NCBI RefSeq assembly: GCF_016909575.1 | Contig: NZ_JAFBGA010000022.1 | Span: forward strand, 1-64,000 | Reading direction: 5' to 3' | Source: Streptomyces sp. HB132 | GTDB lineage: Bacteria; Actinomycetota; Actinomycetes; Streptomycetales; Streptomycetaceae | Length of the DNA stretch: 64,000 bases | Shown: positions 25,238 through 34,773 of the stretch, piece after piece | How the letters are laid out: every line of letters begins with the position of its first letter | How positions within the stretch are numbered: the first letter of the stretch is position 1 | The notes under the pieces: generated by a model | Database searches by the model: none | What the model saw: the letters and a program-made list of their open reading frames with translations, nothing else | What the model was told of the DNA's origin: nothing | Translations under genes and position numbers: made by a program

Positions 25238-27595
25238 CAGGTCCGGTACACCCGCCCCGTCCGGCATGTCCCGCTCGCCGGAGACGACGGTGAGCTGCTG
25301 CGTCGCACGGGTGAGTGCCACGTACAGCACCCGCAGACCCGCCGGGGACTCGTCGGCGATCTCCGCGGGAGAGACCACCACCGTGGCGTCGTACTCCAGG
25401 CCCTTCGCCTCCAGGCTCCCCAGGGCCACGACGCGCTCGCCGAGCTCCTCCAGCCAGTCACGGGCCTCGGCGCGTCGATTCATAGCGACGACCACACCGA
25501 CGGTGCCGTCCACCTCCGCGAGCAGCCTGCGGGCCTCCTCACGGACGGTCGAGGCGAGGTCCCCGCCCCGCACCGTCTCGAAGCGCGGCTCGACACCCGT
25601 CGAACGGACGGCCGCCGGGGACTCCATCCCCGGCATGGCCAGCGCCAGCACCTTGGCCGCCAGCTCGGCGATCTCCGCCGGGTTGCGGTAGTTCACCGTG
25701 AGCGTGAAGTGACGGCGCGGCCGGTTGCCCAGCGCCTCGTCACGGGCGGCGGACGCCTCGTCCGGGTCCGACCAGGACGACTGCGCCGCGTCTCCGACGA
25801 TCGTCCAGGTGGCGTGCCGGCCACGGCGGCCGACCATCCGCCACTGCATCGGCGTCAGGTCCTGGGCCTCGTCGACGATGACGTGGGCGTACTCGGTGCG
25901 CTCCGCCGCCAGCCGCTCGGCCCGCTCGCGCTGCGTCTCCTCACGCTGCGGCATGAGCTCCTCCAGCCCCGTCAGCTGGTCCAGCGGATCGGCCTCCCGC
26001 CTCCGCTTCGGACGGGCCGGGGTGCCCAGCAGGGTCTGCAGCTCGTCCAGGAGCGCCACGTCGTGGACGGACAGCGGGCCCTTGCCGTCCTCGTCCAGCC
26101 GCCTCAGCGAACGGGCCAGACGCCGCACCTCGCCCTGGTTGAGGATCCGGCGTGCCCATCTGTTCAGGCGTCGCTCGTCGGACATGGCGGCCAGCACCCG
26201 GCGGGGGGTGAGTTCCGGCCACCAGGCGTCCAGGAAGGTGAGGAACGGAGTCTCCGTGGACACGTCCTCGTCGAACGAGGAACGCAGCTCGGCGACCAGT
26301 TCGGGGTCGGTGTAGCGGCCCCGGCCCGAGGACTTGTTCCACAGGGCGTCCAGGAGCAGTTTGCGGGCACGCGGGCGCAGCAGGTTGACCGGTGCCGTGC
26401 CACCGAGCACGTTGTGCCGGATCCGCCGGAGCTCGTCCGCCTCCAGCTCCACGCGGGCGCCGAACGCCACCACCCTCAGCCGGGTGGGGGTGCCCGCCTC
26501 GGCGGGGCTCTCCCCGAACTCCAGCTGCCCTTCCTGGGCGGCGGGCCTGGGCGCGGGCTGCTCCAGCGCCCCGCGGGCCACCTTGCGCAGCACGTGGAGC
26601 ATCCTGGACGAGCCCTTGATCCGGGCGACGGCGGGCTCGTCGTACGTGGTCGCCCCCTCCACCCCCGCGGCCTCGTCGGACAGCGAACCGACCGCGCGGA
26701 TCGCGACCTGGCCCTCCTCGCCGAGCGAGGGCAGCACCCCTTCGGTGTACGCGACCAGGAGCGGGGTCGGCGAGACGACGAGGATGCCGCCCGCGTAGCG
26801 CCGCCGGTCCTGGTAGAGGAGGTACGCGGCCCGGTGCAGGGCCACGGCCGTCTTGCCGGTGCCGGGTCCGCCGGACACCTCGGTGACGGAGGCGGCGGGG
26901 GCACGGATCACGAGGTCCTGCTCGGCCTGGATCGACGAGACGATGTCCCGCATCGTGTGGCTGCGTGCCTGGCCCAGTGCCGCCATCAGGGCGCCGTCGC
27001 CGATGACGGGCAGATCGTCGCCCTTCAGCCTGGCGGCCAGCTCCGGGCGCATCAGGTCGTCCTCGACCCCGAGGACCCTGCGGCCCTTCGAGCGGATGAC
27101 CCGACGGCGCACGACCCGGCCCGGATCCTTGGGCGTCGAACGGTAGAACGGCGCTGCGGCGGGCGCCCTCCAGTCGATGACCAGCGGCGCGTAGTCGGAG
27201 TCGAGCACTCCGATACGGCCGATGTGGAGGATCTCGGCGATCTCGGCGGTGCCGTCCTCCCCCACCGCGTCGTCGGCGGCCTCCACCGAGGTGAAGGCGC
27301 CGTCCGGGCCGCGTTCGCCGTCCTTGCCGCGCAGCAGGTCGATCCGCCCGAAGAGGAAGTCCTCGAACTCGCTGTTGAGCCGGTTGAGATGGACGCCGGC
27401 ACGGAAGACCTGCGCATCCCGTTCGGCGAGTGCCCCGGGGGTGCCTACCTGGCCCCGCTTGTTGGCGTCCTGCATGAGAAACTCCGCCTCGTCGATCTTC
27501 TCTTCGAGACGGCGGTAGACCCGGTCCAGATGTTCTTGTTCGACACCGATCTCCCGGTCCCGCAACGAATCGACAGCGGCATCCTGCGCGGCCAC
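25226..27595 (-). CDS. HelD-family RNA-polymerase-recycling ATPase (UvrD-like)
   Basis: The 789-residue product is a superfamily-1 ATPase of the HelD/HelR group, which binds stalled RNA polymerase and releases it from DNA. An N-terminal coiled coil (about 10-80) is the polymerase-inserting arm. Walker A GGPGTGKT is at 242-249; DEAQD (motif II), GDAAQSSW (motif III) and VALTRATQQL (motif VI) are present. HelR members in Streptomyces protect against rifamycins. I saw no rifamycin-associated element upstream, so plain HelD is the safer name. A 9-base inverted repeat (27599-27607 and 27643-27651) lies just before the start. Confidence 0.88.
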   Translation of the reverse strand: MAAQDAAVDSLRDREIGVEQEHLDRVYRRLEEKIDEAEFLMQDANKRGQVGTPGALAERDAQVFRAGVHLNRLNSEFEDFLFGRIDLLRGKDGERGPDGAFTSVEAADDAVGEDGTAEIAEILHIGRIGVLDSDYAPLVIDWRAPAAAPFYRSTPKDPGRVVRRRVIRSKGRRVLGVEDDLMRPELAARLKGDDLPVIGDGALMAALGQARSHTMRDIVSSIQAEQDLVIRAPAASVTEVSGGPGTGKTAVALHRAAYLLYQDRRRYAGGILVVSPTPLLVAYTEGVLPSLGEEGQVAIRAVGSLSDEAAGVEGATTYDEPAVARIKGSSRMLHVLRKVARGALEQPAPRPAAQEGQLEFGESPAEAGTPTRLRVVAFGARVELEADELRRIRHNVLGGTAPVNLLRPRARKLLLDALWNKSSGRGRYTDPELVAELRSSFDEDVSTETPFLTFLDAWWPELTPRRVLAAMSDERRLNRWARRILNQGEVRRLARSLRRLDEDGKGPLSVHDVALLDELQTLLGTPARPKRRREADPLDQLTGLEELMPQREETQRERAERLAAERTEYAHVIVDEAQDLTPMQWRMVGRRGRHATWTIVGDAAQSSWSDPDEASAARDEALGNRPRRHFTLTVNYRNPAEIAELAAKVLALAMPGMESPAAVRSTGVEPRFETVRGGDLASTVREEARRLLAEVDGTVGVVVAMNRRAEARDWLEELGERVVALGSLEAKGLEYDATVVVSPAEIADESPAGLRVLYVALTRATQQLTVVSGERDMPDGAGVPDLLRD

Positions 27596-27778
27596 CGAGG
27601 CCCCCTTCTGACGTGCATCAAGCAGCCGTCAACCGTACGCGAAAGGGGGCCCCGAGCGCACCTGCCGCTCCGGTTGCGATCAGGCGTCGATCTCCACCAG
27701 CCGTTCGCCGTCGAAGGTACGGCCCTCGTGCGGGGTCGGCGCCGGGCCGCCCGCGCCCGGTTGCCGGAGCGCCGACGG

Positions 27779-28342
27779 TCAGCCCTGCGGCGGGCCGTCG
27801 TGCAGGATCCGCTGGAACATCCGGTGGTCCTGCCACGCACCGTTGATGTGGAGATAGCGCGGCGCCGTCCCGTACAGCTCGAACCCGCACTTGGCCAGGA
27901 CGCGCTGCGATGCGATGTTGTCCAGGACCGTCCCGGCTGCGATCCGGTGCAGTCCGAGCCCGTCCCGGGCCAGCTCGCAGACCCGGGTGACGGCGGCCGT
28001 GGCCAGGCCCCGGCCCGCCCGGTCGACGTCGATCCAGTAACCGAGCCGGGCGTTGCGGAAGGGCCCGCGCTCGATGGAGGCCAGCGTCATCGCCCCCACG
28101 ACCCGGTCCTGGTCGTCGGCCAGCGCCCAGGACATCGCACGCCCCGCGTCCCGGTCGGCCAGCAGCCCGGTGAGCCGCTGGACCTGGCCGGCGACGGTGT
28201 AGAAGGCGTCGGGGCGCACGGGTTCCCAGCGCCGCATGTACGCGCGACTGCGGGTCAGGGCCTCGGCGAAGGACTCCGCGTCGCCGAGGGTCACGGGCCT
28301 CAGCGCGACGCCGTCGGTCAGGGGGTGGACGTCATAGGTCAT
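27779..28342 (-). CDS. GNAT-family N-acetyltransferase
   Basis: The 187-residue RimJ/RimL-like GNAT protein uses acetyl-CoA to acetylate an amine. It has the LRPVTLGDAESFAEAL start, the GYWIDVDRAGRGLATAAV acetyl-CoA loop and the N-x-ASxRVLxKxGF motif (NIASQRVLAKCGF). The target may be a ribosomal-protein N-terminus or an antibiotic; this cannot be told from sequence. It lies downstream of nnaR. After its TGA (followed by C) the same frame stays open for 32 more codons (see findings). Confidence 0.88.
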   Translation of the reverse strand: MTYDVHPLTDGVALRPVTLGDAESFAEALTRSRAYMRRWEPVRPDAFYTVAGQVQRLTGLLADRDAGRAMSWALADDQDRVVGAMTLASIERGPFRNARLGYWIDVDRAGRGLATAAVTRVCELARDGLGLHRIAAGTVLDNIASQRVLAKCGFELYGTAPRYLHINGAWQDHRMFQRILHDGPPQG

Positions 28343-28363
28343 CCCCGCACGCTAACGGCCGGG

Positions 28364-29509
28364 TCAGGAACCGTCGTACTTGGTGTCCGCGGAGGGGTCC
28401 AGCGCCAGCCGGTAGCCCCTTTTGACGACCGTCTGGATCAGCCGCGGCACCCCGAGTGCCGTACGCAGCCGGGCCATCGCCGTCTCCACCGCGTGCTCGT
28501 CGGTACCGCTGCCGGGCAGTGCCCGCAGCAGGTCGGCGCGGGAGACCACCCAGCCCGGCCTGCGGGCCAGGGTGTGCAGAAGGGCCATACCGGCAGGGGG
28601 AACGGGGCGCAGGGCGCCGTCGACCAGCACGGCGTGGCCCCGGATCTCGACCAGGTGGCCGGCGACCGGGAGCGTACGGGCCCGGGCGGGCAGTTGGGCG
28701 CAGAGCACCTGGACGAGCGGGCCCAGCCGGAAGCGCTCCGGCTGGACGGTGTCGATGCCCTTGGCCTGCAGGGGAAGGGCGGTGACCGGGCCCACACAGG
28801 CCGTCAGGACGTCGTGGCTCAGGGCGTCCAGTACCTCCGGGAGCATGCCGCGGGCCTCCGCCCGGTTCAGGAAGGAGGCGGCGGCGGGAGCGCTGGTGAA
28901 GGTCAGGGCGTCCAGGCCACGGGCCACGGTGCCGTCGAGCATCCGGTCGAGCGGGGTGATGTCCTCCGGGGGCATCCACCGGTAGACGGGTACGCCGACG
29001 ACCTCGGCGCCCGCCGCCCTGAGCGACTCGACGAAACCGGGCAGCGGTTCGCCGTGCAGCTGGAGTGCGACCCGGCGGCCCGAGACACCCTCGTCCAGCA
29101 GCCGGTCCAGGACCTCGGCCATCGACTCCGACTGAGGTGACCACGCCTCGGTCAGCCCGGCCGCCCGGATGGCGCCCTTGACCTTGGGTCCACGGGCGAG
29201 CAGCTCGATGCCGCGCAGCAGTTCGAGGAGCCCGTCACCGATGCCCCACCCGTCGGCGGCCTCCACCCAGCCCCTGAAGCCGATGGCGGTGGTCGCGATC
29301 ACGACGTCGGGTGCGTTGTCGATCAGTTCCCTGGTCGCGGCCAGGAGTTCGCTGTCGTCCGCGAGCGGCACGATCCGCAGTGCGGGCGCGTGCAGGACCG
29401 CGGCGCCCCTGCGCGTGAGGAGCGTCCCGAGCTCCTCGGCGCGACGGGCTGCGGTCACCCCGACCGTGAAGCCCGCCAGGGGCCCGTGCTGTGCGTCGTC
29501 GTCGTGCAT
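28364..29509 (-). CDS. nnaR: NnaR-type regulator: uroporphyrinogen-III-synthase-like domain plus winged helix
   Basis: The 381-residue two-domain protein has residues about 10-265 resembling HemD and about 285-370 forming an OmpR/PhoB-type winged-helix DNA-binding domain (VSRADLLRALPG, VETAMARLRTALG, VVKRGYRLA). In S. coelicolor this architecture is NnaR, a regulator of nitrate/nitrite assimilation working with GlnR. The adjacent narK supports that assignment. Upstream is a 15-base perfect inverted repeat with an embedded TTGACA that may be its -35 box. Confidence 0.85.
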   Translation of the reverse strand: MHDDDAQHGPLAGFTVGVTAARRAEELGTLLTRRGAAVLHAPALRIVPLADDSELLAATRELIDNAPDVVIATTAIGFRGWVEAADGWGIGDGLLELLRGIELLARGPKVKGAIRAAGLTEAWSPQSESMAEVLDRLLDEGVSGRRVALQLHGEPLPGFVESLRAAGAEVVGVPVYRWMPPEDITPLDRMLDGTVARGLDALTFTSAPAAASFLNRAEARGMLPEVLDALSHDVLTACVGPVTALPLQAKGIDTVQPERFRLGPLVQVLCAQLPARARTLPVAGHLVEIRGHAVLVDGALRPVPPAGMALLHTLARRPGWVVSRADLLRALPGSGTDEHAVETAMARLRTALGVPRLIQTVVKRGYRLALDPSADTKYDGS

Positions 29510-29554
29510 GGCGTGATACCCGGCTCTCGTCCCGCTGTTGCTCGATGATGCGGA

Positions 29555-29592
29555 GGACCGAGACTGTCAACCCTGCGTGACAGTCTCGGTCC
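29555..29592 (-). terminator. Perfect inverted repeat between narK and nnaR
   Basis: The arms 29555-29569 and 29578-29592 are 15 bases and perfectly complementary, with an 8-base loop. It lies 48 bases after the narK stop and 46 bases before the nnaR start, so it may terminate narK. The minus-strand right arm contains TTGACA, so it may also act as a promoter/operator of nnaR. Confidence 0.65.
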
Positions 29593-29639
29593 CTTCGTAT
29601 TTCCCGCCCGTTACGTCCTGCGACGCGCTGAGGTCATCC

Positions 29640-30974
29640 TCACACCTCGGCATAGCTGAGCTGGGGCTTCGCGGCCACCGCTTCGGTGCGCCGAAGGTAT
29701 ACCGCCCACGTGAGGCCGAAGCAGACGGCGTAGAAGCCGAGGAAGCACCAGAAGGCGGCCGTCCCGGTGCCCGAGCTCGCGAAGGACTGGCGGAACGCGA
29801 GGTTGATCGCGAGACCGCCCAGGGCCCCGACCGCCCCGATGAGTCCCATGGCCGCGCCGGAGAGCCGCCGGCCGTATGCCGCGGCCTCCTCGCCGCGCAG
29901 CCCCTTGGCGATGCCCTGCGCGTGGAAGATGCCCGGGATCATCTTGAACGTGGAGCCGTTGCCGAGCCCCGTCAGCATGAACAGCGCGATGAAGCCGACG
30001 AGGAACACCGTCAGCGACTCGATGCCCGAGGCGTATACGACGACACCGGTCGCGACGGCCATGGCCGCGAAGTTCCACAGGGTGATCCGGGCGCCACCGA
30101 ACCGGTCGGCGAGCCAGCCGCCCGCCGGCCGGATCAGGGAGCCCAGCAGCGGTCCGATGAAGGTGAGCGAGGCGGCCTGCAGCGGGGTCCGGCCGAACTG
30201 GGTCTGCAGGACGAGCCCGAAGGCGAAGCTGTAGCCGATGAACGAGCCGAAGGTACCGATGTAGAGCACCGACATGATCCAGGTGTGCGGCTGACGAACG
30301 GCCTGGAGCGCCGCCCCCGTGTCGTTCTGGACGGGCCGGAGGTTGTCCATCCTGAGCGCGGCGGCGAGTGCGGCGACGATGATCAGCGGGATGTACGCGC
30401 CGAGGACGATCCGCGGGTGCGCCGCGCCCGCCAGGCCGATGACCAGCAGGCCGACGAGCTGGACGACCGGGACGCCGATGTTGCCGCCGCCGGCGTTGAG
30501 CCCGAGCGCCCAGCCCTTCTTGCGCAGTGGGAAGAAGGCGTTGATGTTCGTCATCGACGAGGCGAAGTTGCCGCCTCCGATGCCGGTGAGCGCGGCGACG
30601 ACGAGGAACGTGGCGTACGAGGTGCCGGGCTCCATCACCCAGAAGGCGGCGAGGGTCGGCACCAGCAGTGACAGGGCACTGAAGATCGTCCAGTTGCGCC
30701 CGCCGAACAGCGCGACCGCGAAGGTGTACGGCACCCGGACGACGGCGCCGACGAGGGTGGCCGTGGAGATCAGGAAGAACTTCCCGGCCGGGTCGACGCC
30801 GTACTCCGGTCCCATGAACAGGACCATGACGGACCACAGGGACCAGATCGAGAACCCGATGTGCTCCGAGAGCACGGAGAACCACAGGTTCCTGCGGGCG
30901 ACCTTCTCTCCCGTCTCCCGCCAGAAGGTCTCGTCCTCCGGCTCCCATTGCTCGATCCAACGACCGGCCATCAC
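29640..30974 (-). CDS. narK: Nitrate/nitrite transporter, NarK family (MFS)
   Basis: The 444-residue membrane protein has about 12 helices. The two nitrate-signature segments are clear: GGGNFASSMTNINAFFP and NAGGGNIGVP in the first half, GNGSTFKMIPGIF in the second. It moves nitrate or nitrite across the cytoplasmic membrane. Two ATG codons stand in tandem at the start, and either could be used. It lies next to nnaR on the same strand, which suggests a role in nitrogen assimilation. Confidence 0.93.
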   Translation of the reverse strand: MMAGRWIEQWEPEDETFWRETGEKVARRNLWFSVLSEHIGFSIWSLWSVMVLFMGPEYGVDPAGKFFLISTATLVGAVVRVPYTFAVALFGGRNWTIFSALSLLVPTLAAFWVMEPGTSYATFLVVAALTGIGGGNFASSMTNINAFFPLRKKGWALGLNAGGGNIGVPVVQLVGLLVIGLAGAAHPRIVLGAYIPLIIVAALAAALRMDNLRPVQNDTGAALQAVRQPHTWIMSVLYIGTFGSFIGYSFAFGLVLQTQFGRTPLQAASLTFIGPLLGSLIRPAGGWLADRFGGARITLWNFAAMAVATGVVVYASGIESLTVFLVGFIALFMLTGLGNGSTFKMIPGIFHAQGIAKGLRGEEAAAYGRRLSGAAMGLIGAVGALGGLAINLAFRQSFASSGTGTAAFWCFLGFYAVCFGLTWAVYLRRTEAVAAKPQLSYAEV

Positions 30975-31090
30975 GCGCCTCCACAGGGTCGGGGTGTTGT
31001 GCTGATGACCCTAGGCAGTCCGCGTTTCGGCGCGGTGCCGTGAGGTGACCGGTGCGCAACCTTGCTCTCACTCGGCCGCCGGGGGTGCGG

Positions 31091-31150
31091 TGAGCCGGGC
31101 AGCGAGCGGGTGAGCCGGGCAGCGAGCGGGTGAGCCGGGCAGCGAGCGGG
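31091..31150. repeat. Three perfect 20-base tandem repeats
   Basis: The 20-base unit TGAGCCGGGCAGCGAGCGGG is repeated three times without change, then decays into a similar GC-rich stretch up to about 31180. It lies in the gap between narK and the acyltransferase gene. No gene is seen here. Confidence 0.9.
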
Positions 31151-31231
31151 TGGGGCAGGCCGGGCAGCGGGCGGGTGCGGCGGGCGGCCCCGGGCGCGGT
31201 GAACCGGCCGGCCGCACCCCCCGTCGGCCGG

Positions 31232-32578
31232 TCAGGCCCGGCGCGTCCGGTCCGCCCCGTTCGGCCACAGGCGTGGCCGGCGCTTGGCGGCGATGTCCTC
31301 GACCCAGCCGAACGCCAGGATCGCGAGCCCGATCAGCGGCCAGATCGCGATCAGGACCAGCACCTCGTACGACCGCTCCATGTACGTACCGAACGTGTCA
31401 CCGAACCACGGTACGGACCAGAGCTGGTCCACGAGATGCGCGGCCGCGATGAACAGCGGGTTGTGCCACAGGTAGATCGTCACGGCTCTGTTGTTGGCCA
31501 GCGTGACCAGGCGGTCCCACCCGGCGAGCCTGCCGGGCAGCTTCTGCCAGGACGGGGCGTGGACCAGCAGGATCGCGCAGAAGCCGAGGGACCAGGTGGC
31601 CTGGGCGAGCGGGATCTCGTCCAGGTTCCAGCCCTCCTCCGTGAGGTGCCCGGACGCCCACCAGAGGCCGAAGCCCATGACGATCGCGGCGGACGACACC
31701 ACGAGGTAGCGCGGGACCTCCTTCAGCAGCCCGTCGTTGTGGGCGAAGCCCAGGATCCAGCAGGAGGCGAAGACCGCGAAGTCGACGAGGCCCTCGCCGA
31801 ACGTTCCGGGCACGGTCACCAGGCCCGTGCCGATCACGGCCGTGAGTCCGATCGGGGCGAGCAGCGTGACCCACGGCAGCCTGCGGAACGCCTTGAGCAG
31901 CAGGGGCGAGGCGAGCACGAACCAGAGGTAGGCGCGGATGTACCAGAGCGGTCCCGCAGCCTGGTCCGCCCAGCTCAGCTCCAGCCATCCGCCGTCGAAG
32001 CCGCTCTCCTCGGGATACGGGGGCGAGCCGAGGGGGAACACGTAGTTGCCGAGTTCGATGAACCACCACAGCCCCTCCTCCCGGACGGGCTTCCAGCTCA
32101 GCGCGAACATCACCGGCACCACGACGAGCGAGAACGCCCACATCGGGGGGAGCAGCCTGCGCAGCCGGCCGCGGATGACGCTTCCCGCCGGCCGGGCCAG
32201 TGAGCGGGCGATCAGCGAACCGGCCAGGGCGAACATCACGCCCATGGACGGGAAGAGGATCGTCAGCCAGGCCCAGCCGAAGAGGTGGAAGAGGACGACA
32301 CGGACCAGGGCCACGGCCCTGAGCAGGTCGAGATAGCGGTCGCGTGCCGGCCCGGCGCGGGGCGCCGGGGTCTCCGCGTCGAGGGCCGGGGCTGCGGTTG
32401 CCCGCCCCGGGTACCGCGTCGGCACGGGCGCGTACGGAGCGGGAACGGTGGGCGCGGCGCGCGCGTGTGCCGGAAGGGCGTCGCCCTGCTGCGGCGGTGC
32501 CCAGGAGGCCTCGGGGTACGGCCACGCGTGGTCGTCGCGTCCGGCGCCGTCCCGTTGTGGCCGGTCGGGGTGGGTCAT
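31232..32578 (-). CDS. Acyltransferase-3 family membrane protein
   Basis: The 448-residue integral membrane O-acyltransferase starts with a Pro/Ala-rich cytoplasmic N-terminus (about 1-80), followed by about ten helices. RDRYLDLLRAVALVRVVLFHLFGW carries the catalytic-type His and Arg of the family. It starts at ATG 32578, overlapping the deacetylase/synthase gene by four bases (ATGA). I infer that it adds an acyl group (acetyl or succinyl) to the exopolysaccharide made by that neighbour. Confidence 0.85.
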   Translation of the reverse strand: MTHPDRPQRDGAGRDDHAWPYPEASWAPPQQGDALPAHARAAPTVPAPYAPVPTRYPGRATAAPALDAETPAPRAGPARDRYLDLLRAVALVRVVLFHLFGWAWLTILFPSMGVMFALAGSLIARSLARPAGSVIRGRLRRLLPPMWAFSLVVVPVMFALSWKPVREEGLWWFIELGNYVFPLGSPPYPEESGFDGGWLELSWADQAAGPLWYIRAYLWFVLASPLLLKAFRRLPWVTLLAPIGLTAVIGTGLVTVPGTFGEGLVDFAVFASCWILGFAHNDGLLKEVPRYLVVSSAAIVMGFGLWWASGHLTEEGWNLDEIPLAQATWSLGFCAILLVHAPSWQKLPGRLAGWDRLVTLANNRAVTIYLWHNPLFIAAAHLVDQLWSVPWFGDTFGTYMERSYEVLVLIAIWPLIGLAILAFGWVEDIAAKRRPRLWPNGADRTRRA

Positions 32579-34773
32579 GCGACCGGCCTCCGGTCCCTGT
32601 CCGTGTCCTTGCGACGGTTCGGTGTCCCGCCGGGCGCTTCCACCACGCCCGTGCGCCGCAGCTTCTGCCAGCGCAGCCGGCCACCGGTGAGAGCGGTGAT
32701 CCAGGACTGGAGCAGCACGACGTACATCAGCTGCCGGTAGAGGATCTGCTGGAGCGGCAGGGAGATCAGATGGGTCATGCGCTCGCGGTCGAGCCGGAAG
32801 GCGTACGCGGCGCAGACGGCCTGCACCAGCAGCACCCCGAACCAGGCCGCGACCGTCTTCCCCGTCGGGCCGAAGACCAGTCCGTACAGCAGGAAGACGT
32901 CGATGAGGGGCGCCAGCAGAGGGGCGACGACCATGAACAGCGAGACGAACGGCAGTCCCACACGTCCGAAGCGGCCCGACGGTCCGCGCTCGACGACGGC
33001 GCGGCGGTGCTTCCAGATGGCCTGCATCGTGCCGTACGACCACCGGTAGCGCTGCGACCACAGCTGCTGCACCGACTCCGGCGCCTCGGTCCAGGCCCGG
33101 GCGTTCTCGGCGTAGACGACGCGCCAGCCGTCGCGGTGCAGCGCCATGGTGATGTCGGTGTCCTCGGCGAGGGTGTCCTCGCTCATGCCCCCGACCCGGT
33201 CCAGCGCCTCCCGGCGGAAGGCGCCGACCGCACCGGGGATGGTGGGCATGCAGCCCAGGAGGTCGTACATCCTGCGGTCGAGGTTGAAGCCCATCACGTA
33301 CTCGATGTGCTGCCAGGCGCCGATCAGCGAGTCGCGGTTGCCGACCTTGGCGTTGCCCGCGACCGCTCCGACCCGGGGGTCGGCGAACGGCTGCACGAGT
33401 TCGCGCACGGTGGACGGTTCGAAGACCGTGTCGCCGTCCATCATCACGACGATGTCGTAACGGGCTTTCCTGATGCCGTTGTTGAGGGCCGCGGGCTTGC
33501 CCGCGTTGCGCTGGCGGACGACCCGGACGTTGGGGATCCACATCGCTTCGACGAGGTCGGCCGTGCCGTCCGTCGAGCCGTCGTCGATGACGACGACCTC
33601 GATCGGGTAGTCGCTGGCCACCAACGACCGCACGGTCGCCTCGATGCACTCGCGCTCGTTGTACGCGGGCACGAGGACCGACACCGGTCGGGTGAACTCC
33701 CGGCCCCAGCTGAAGTCCTCGCGTCGCACCTTCCTGGCGTGCAGGAAGGAGAGCAGCAGCATCAGTCCGAAGCGGGCCATCACCAGGACGCCGATGACCG
33801 CGAGGCCGACCACCAGGACTCCGGTGACGTGCTCGGAGATCTCCACCGCCCCGACGAACGCCCTGCCCTTCCAGAGCGCGAAGCCGGTGACCGGGGTGTG
33901 TGCGCTGGGGGCACCGAGCGCCGAGGTCAGGTCGGTGAATTCGTAGCCCCGCCCCTGCATCTGCGGCAGGAACTTCCCCAGGGCGGCCACGGTCTGGGAC
34001 CGGTCGCCTCCGGAGTCGTGCATCAGGACGACGGCACCCCTGCCGTGCTTCGGCGTCGCGCGCTCGATGATCGCGTCGACACCGGGGCGCTTCCAGTCCT
34101 CGCTGTCGGTGTTGTTCACCACGGTGAGGTAGCCGCGGCTGCCGACGTACCGCGTGACCGGCCAGGAGTTGTCGTCCATGGCGTCGGAGAACGAGGAGTA
34201 CGGGGGCCGGAAGAGGGACGTACGGATGCCGGCCGCGCCCGCCAGTACCAGCTGGTTCTGGGAGAGCTCCCAGTCGATGCGGGCGGTGGACTGGAAGGAG
34301 AGGTCGGGGTGGTTGAAGGTGTGCAGCCCGACCTCGTGCCCCTCGTCGACCATTCGCTTCACGAGGTCCGGGTAGCGCGAGGCCATGGTGCCGGTGACGA
34401 AGAAGACGCCGTGCGCGTGATGCTTCCTGAGCTCGTCCAGGACGCGCGGGGTCCAGACCGGGTCGGGGCCGTCGTCGAAGGTCAGGACGATCTTGCGATC
34501 GGGTAAGCGGAGCGTCTCGGCGCCCTCGCCCCCCTTGCGGGCGTCGATGACCGGACCGCCTTCGAGCACCCCGTCCGGCACCTGTGTGGTGGCGGCGGGG
34601 GCCTGGACCCGGTGGTCGGCGAGGATCTCGCTGTGCACGTATCCGCGCAGCATGAGCATGGCGAGCAGGACCATCAGAAGGACCGAGGGCAGCAGATAGC
34701 GCATGGGAAGCCTGCGCCGGACGGTCCGCTTCTTCTTCCGGTTGTGCCTGCCCCGCGAAACGGGGGTCGTCAT
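32575..34773 (-). CDS. matB: Fused polysaccharide deacetylase / GT2 synthase (MatB-like)
   Basis: This is a 732-residue bifunctional membrane protein. After a basic N-terminus and one helix (about 25-45) comes a NodB/CE4 deacetylase domain: TFDDGPD at 98-104, HxxxH at His151/His155 and RPPYSSF. Two helices later lies a processive GT2 domain with VLVPAYNE, VVIDDGSTDG, MMDGDT, EDTDI and QRYRW, as in PgaC/cellulose-type synthases, followed by C-terminal helices. This fusion matches MatB of Streptomyces, which makes poly-N-acetylglucosamine for mycelial aggregation. It follows the small membrane-protein gene directly and overlaps the acyltransferase gene. Confidence 0.85.
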   Translation of the reverse strand: MTTPVSRGRHNRKKKRTVRRRLPMRYLLPSVLLMVLLAMLMLRGYVHSEILADHRVQAPAATTQVPDGVLEGGPVIDARKGGEGAETLRLPDRKIVLTFDDGPDPVWTPRVLDELRKHHAHGVFFVTGTMASRYPDLVKRMVDEGHEVGLHTFNHPDLSFQSTARIDWELSQNQLVLAGAAGIRTSLFRPPYSSFSDAMDDNSWPVTRYVGSRGYLTVVNNTDSEDWKRPGVDAIIERATPKHGRGAVVLMHDSGGDRSQTVAALGKFLPQMQGRGYEFTDLTSALGAPSAHTPVTGFALWKGRAFVGAVEISEHVTGVLVVGLAVIGVLVMARFGLMLLLSFLHARKVRREDFSWGREFTRPVSVLVPAYNERECIEATVRSLVASDYPIEVVVIDDGSTDGTADLVEAMWIPNVRVVRQRNAGKPAALNNGIRKARYDIVVMMDGDTVFEPSTVRELVQPFADPRVGAVAGNAKVGNRDSLIGAWQHIEYVMGFNLDRRMYDLLGCMPTIPGAVGAFRREALDRVGGMSEDTLAEDTDITMALHRDGWRVVYAENARAWTEAPESVQQLWSQRYRWSYGTMQAIWKHRRAVVERGPSGRFGRVGLPFVSLFMVVAPLLAPLIDVFLLYGLVFGPTGKTVAAWFGVLLVQAVCAAYAFRLDRERMTHLISLPLQQILYRQLMYVVLLQSWITALTGGRLRWQKLRRTGVVEAPGGTPNRRKDTDRDRRPVA

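Noticed and set aside
27596-27680. Rifamycin-associated element upstream of the HelD-family gene
   Set aside because: Only a 9-base inverted repeat is seen; the conserved element described for HelR genes was not found.
24998-29140. A 1380-codon open frame on the plus strand across the HelD and nnaR genes
   Set aside because: It lies antisense to well-recognised genes, has Arg/Gly/His/Gln-rich composition typical of a shadow frame in GC-rich DNA, and shows no domain.
30975-31090. Possible GlnR box upstream of narK
   Set aside because: GTCAC and GAAAC elements occur but the 6-base spacing of the GlnR consensus is not met.
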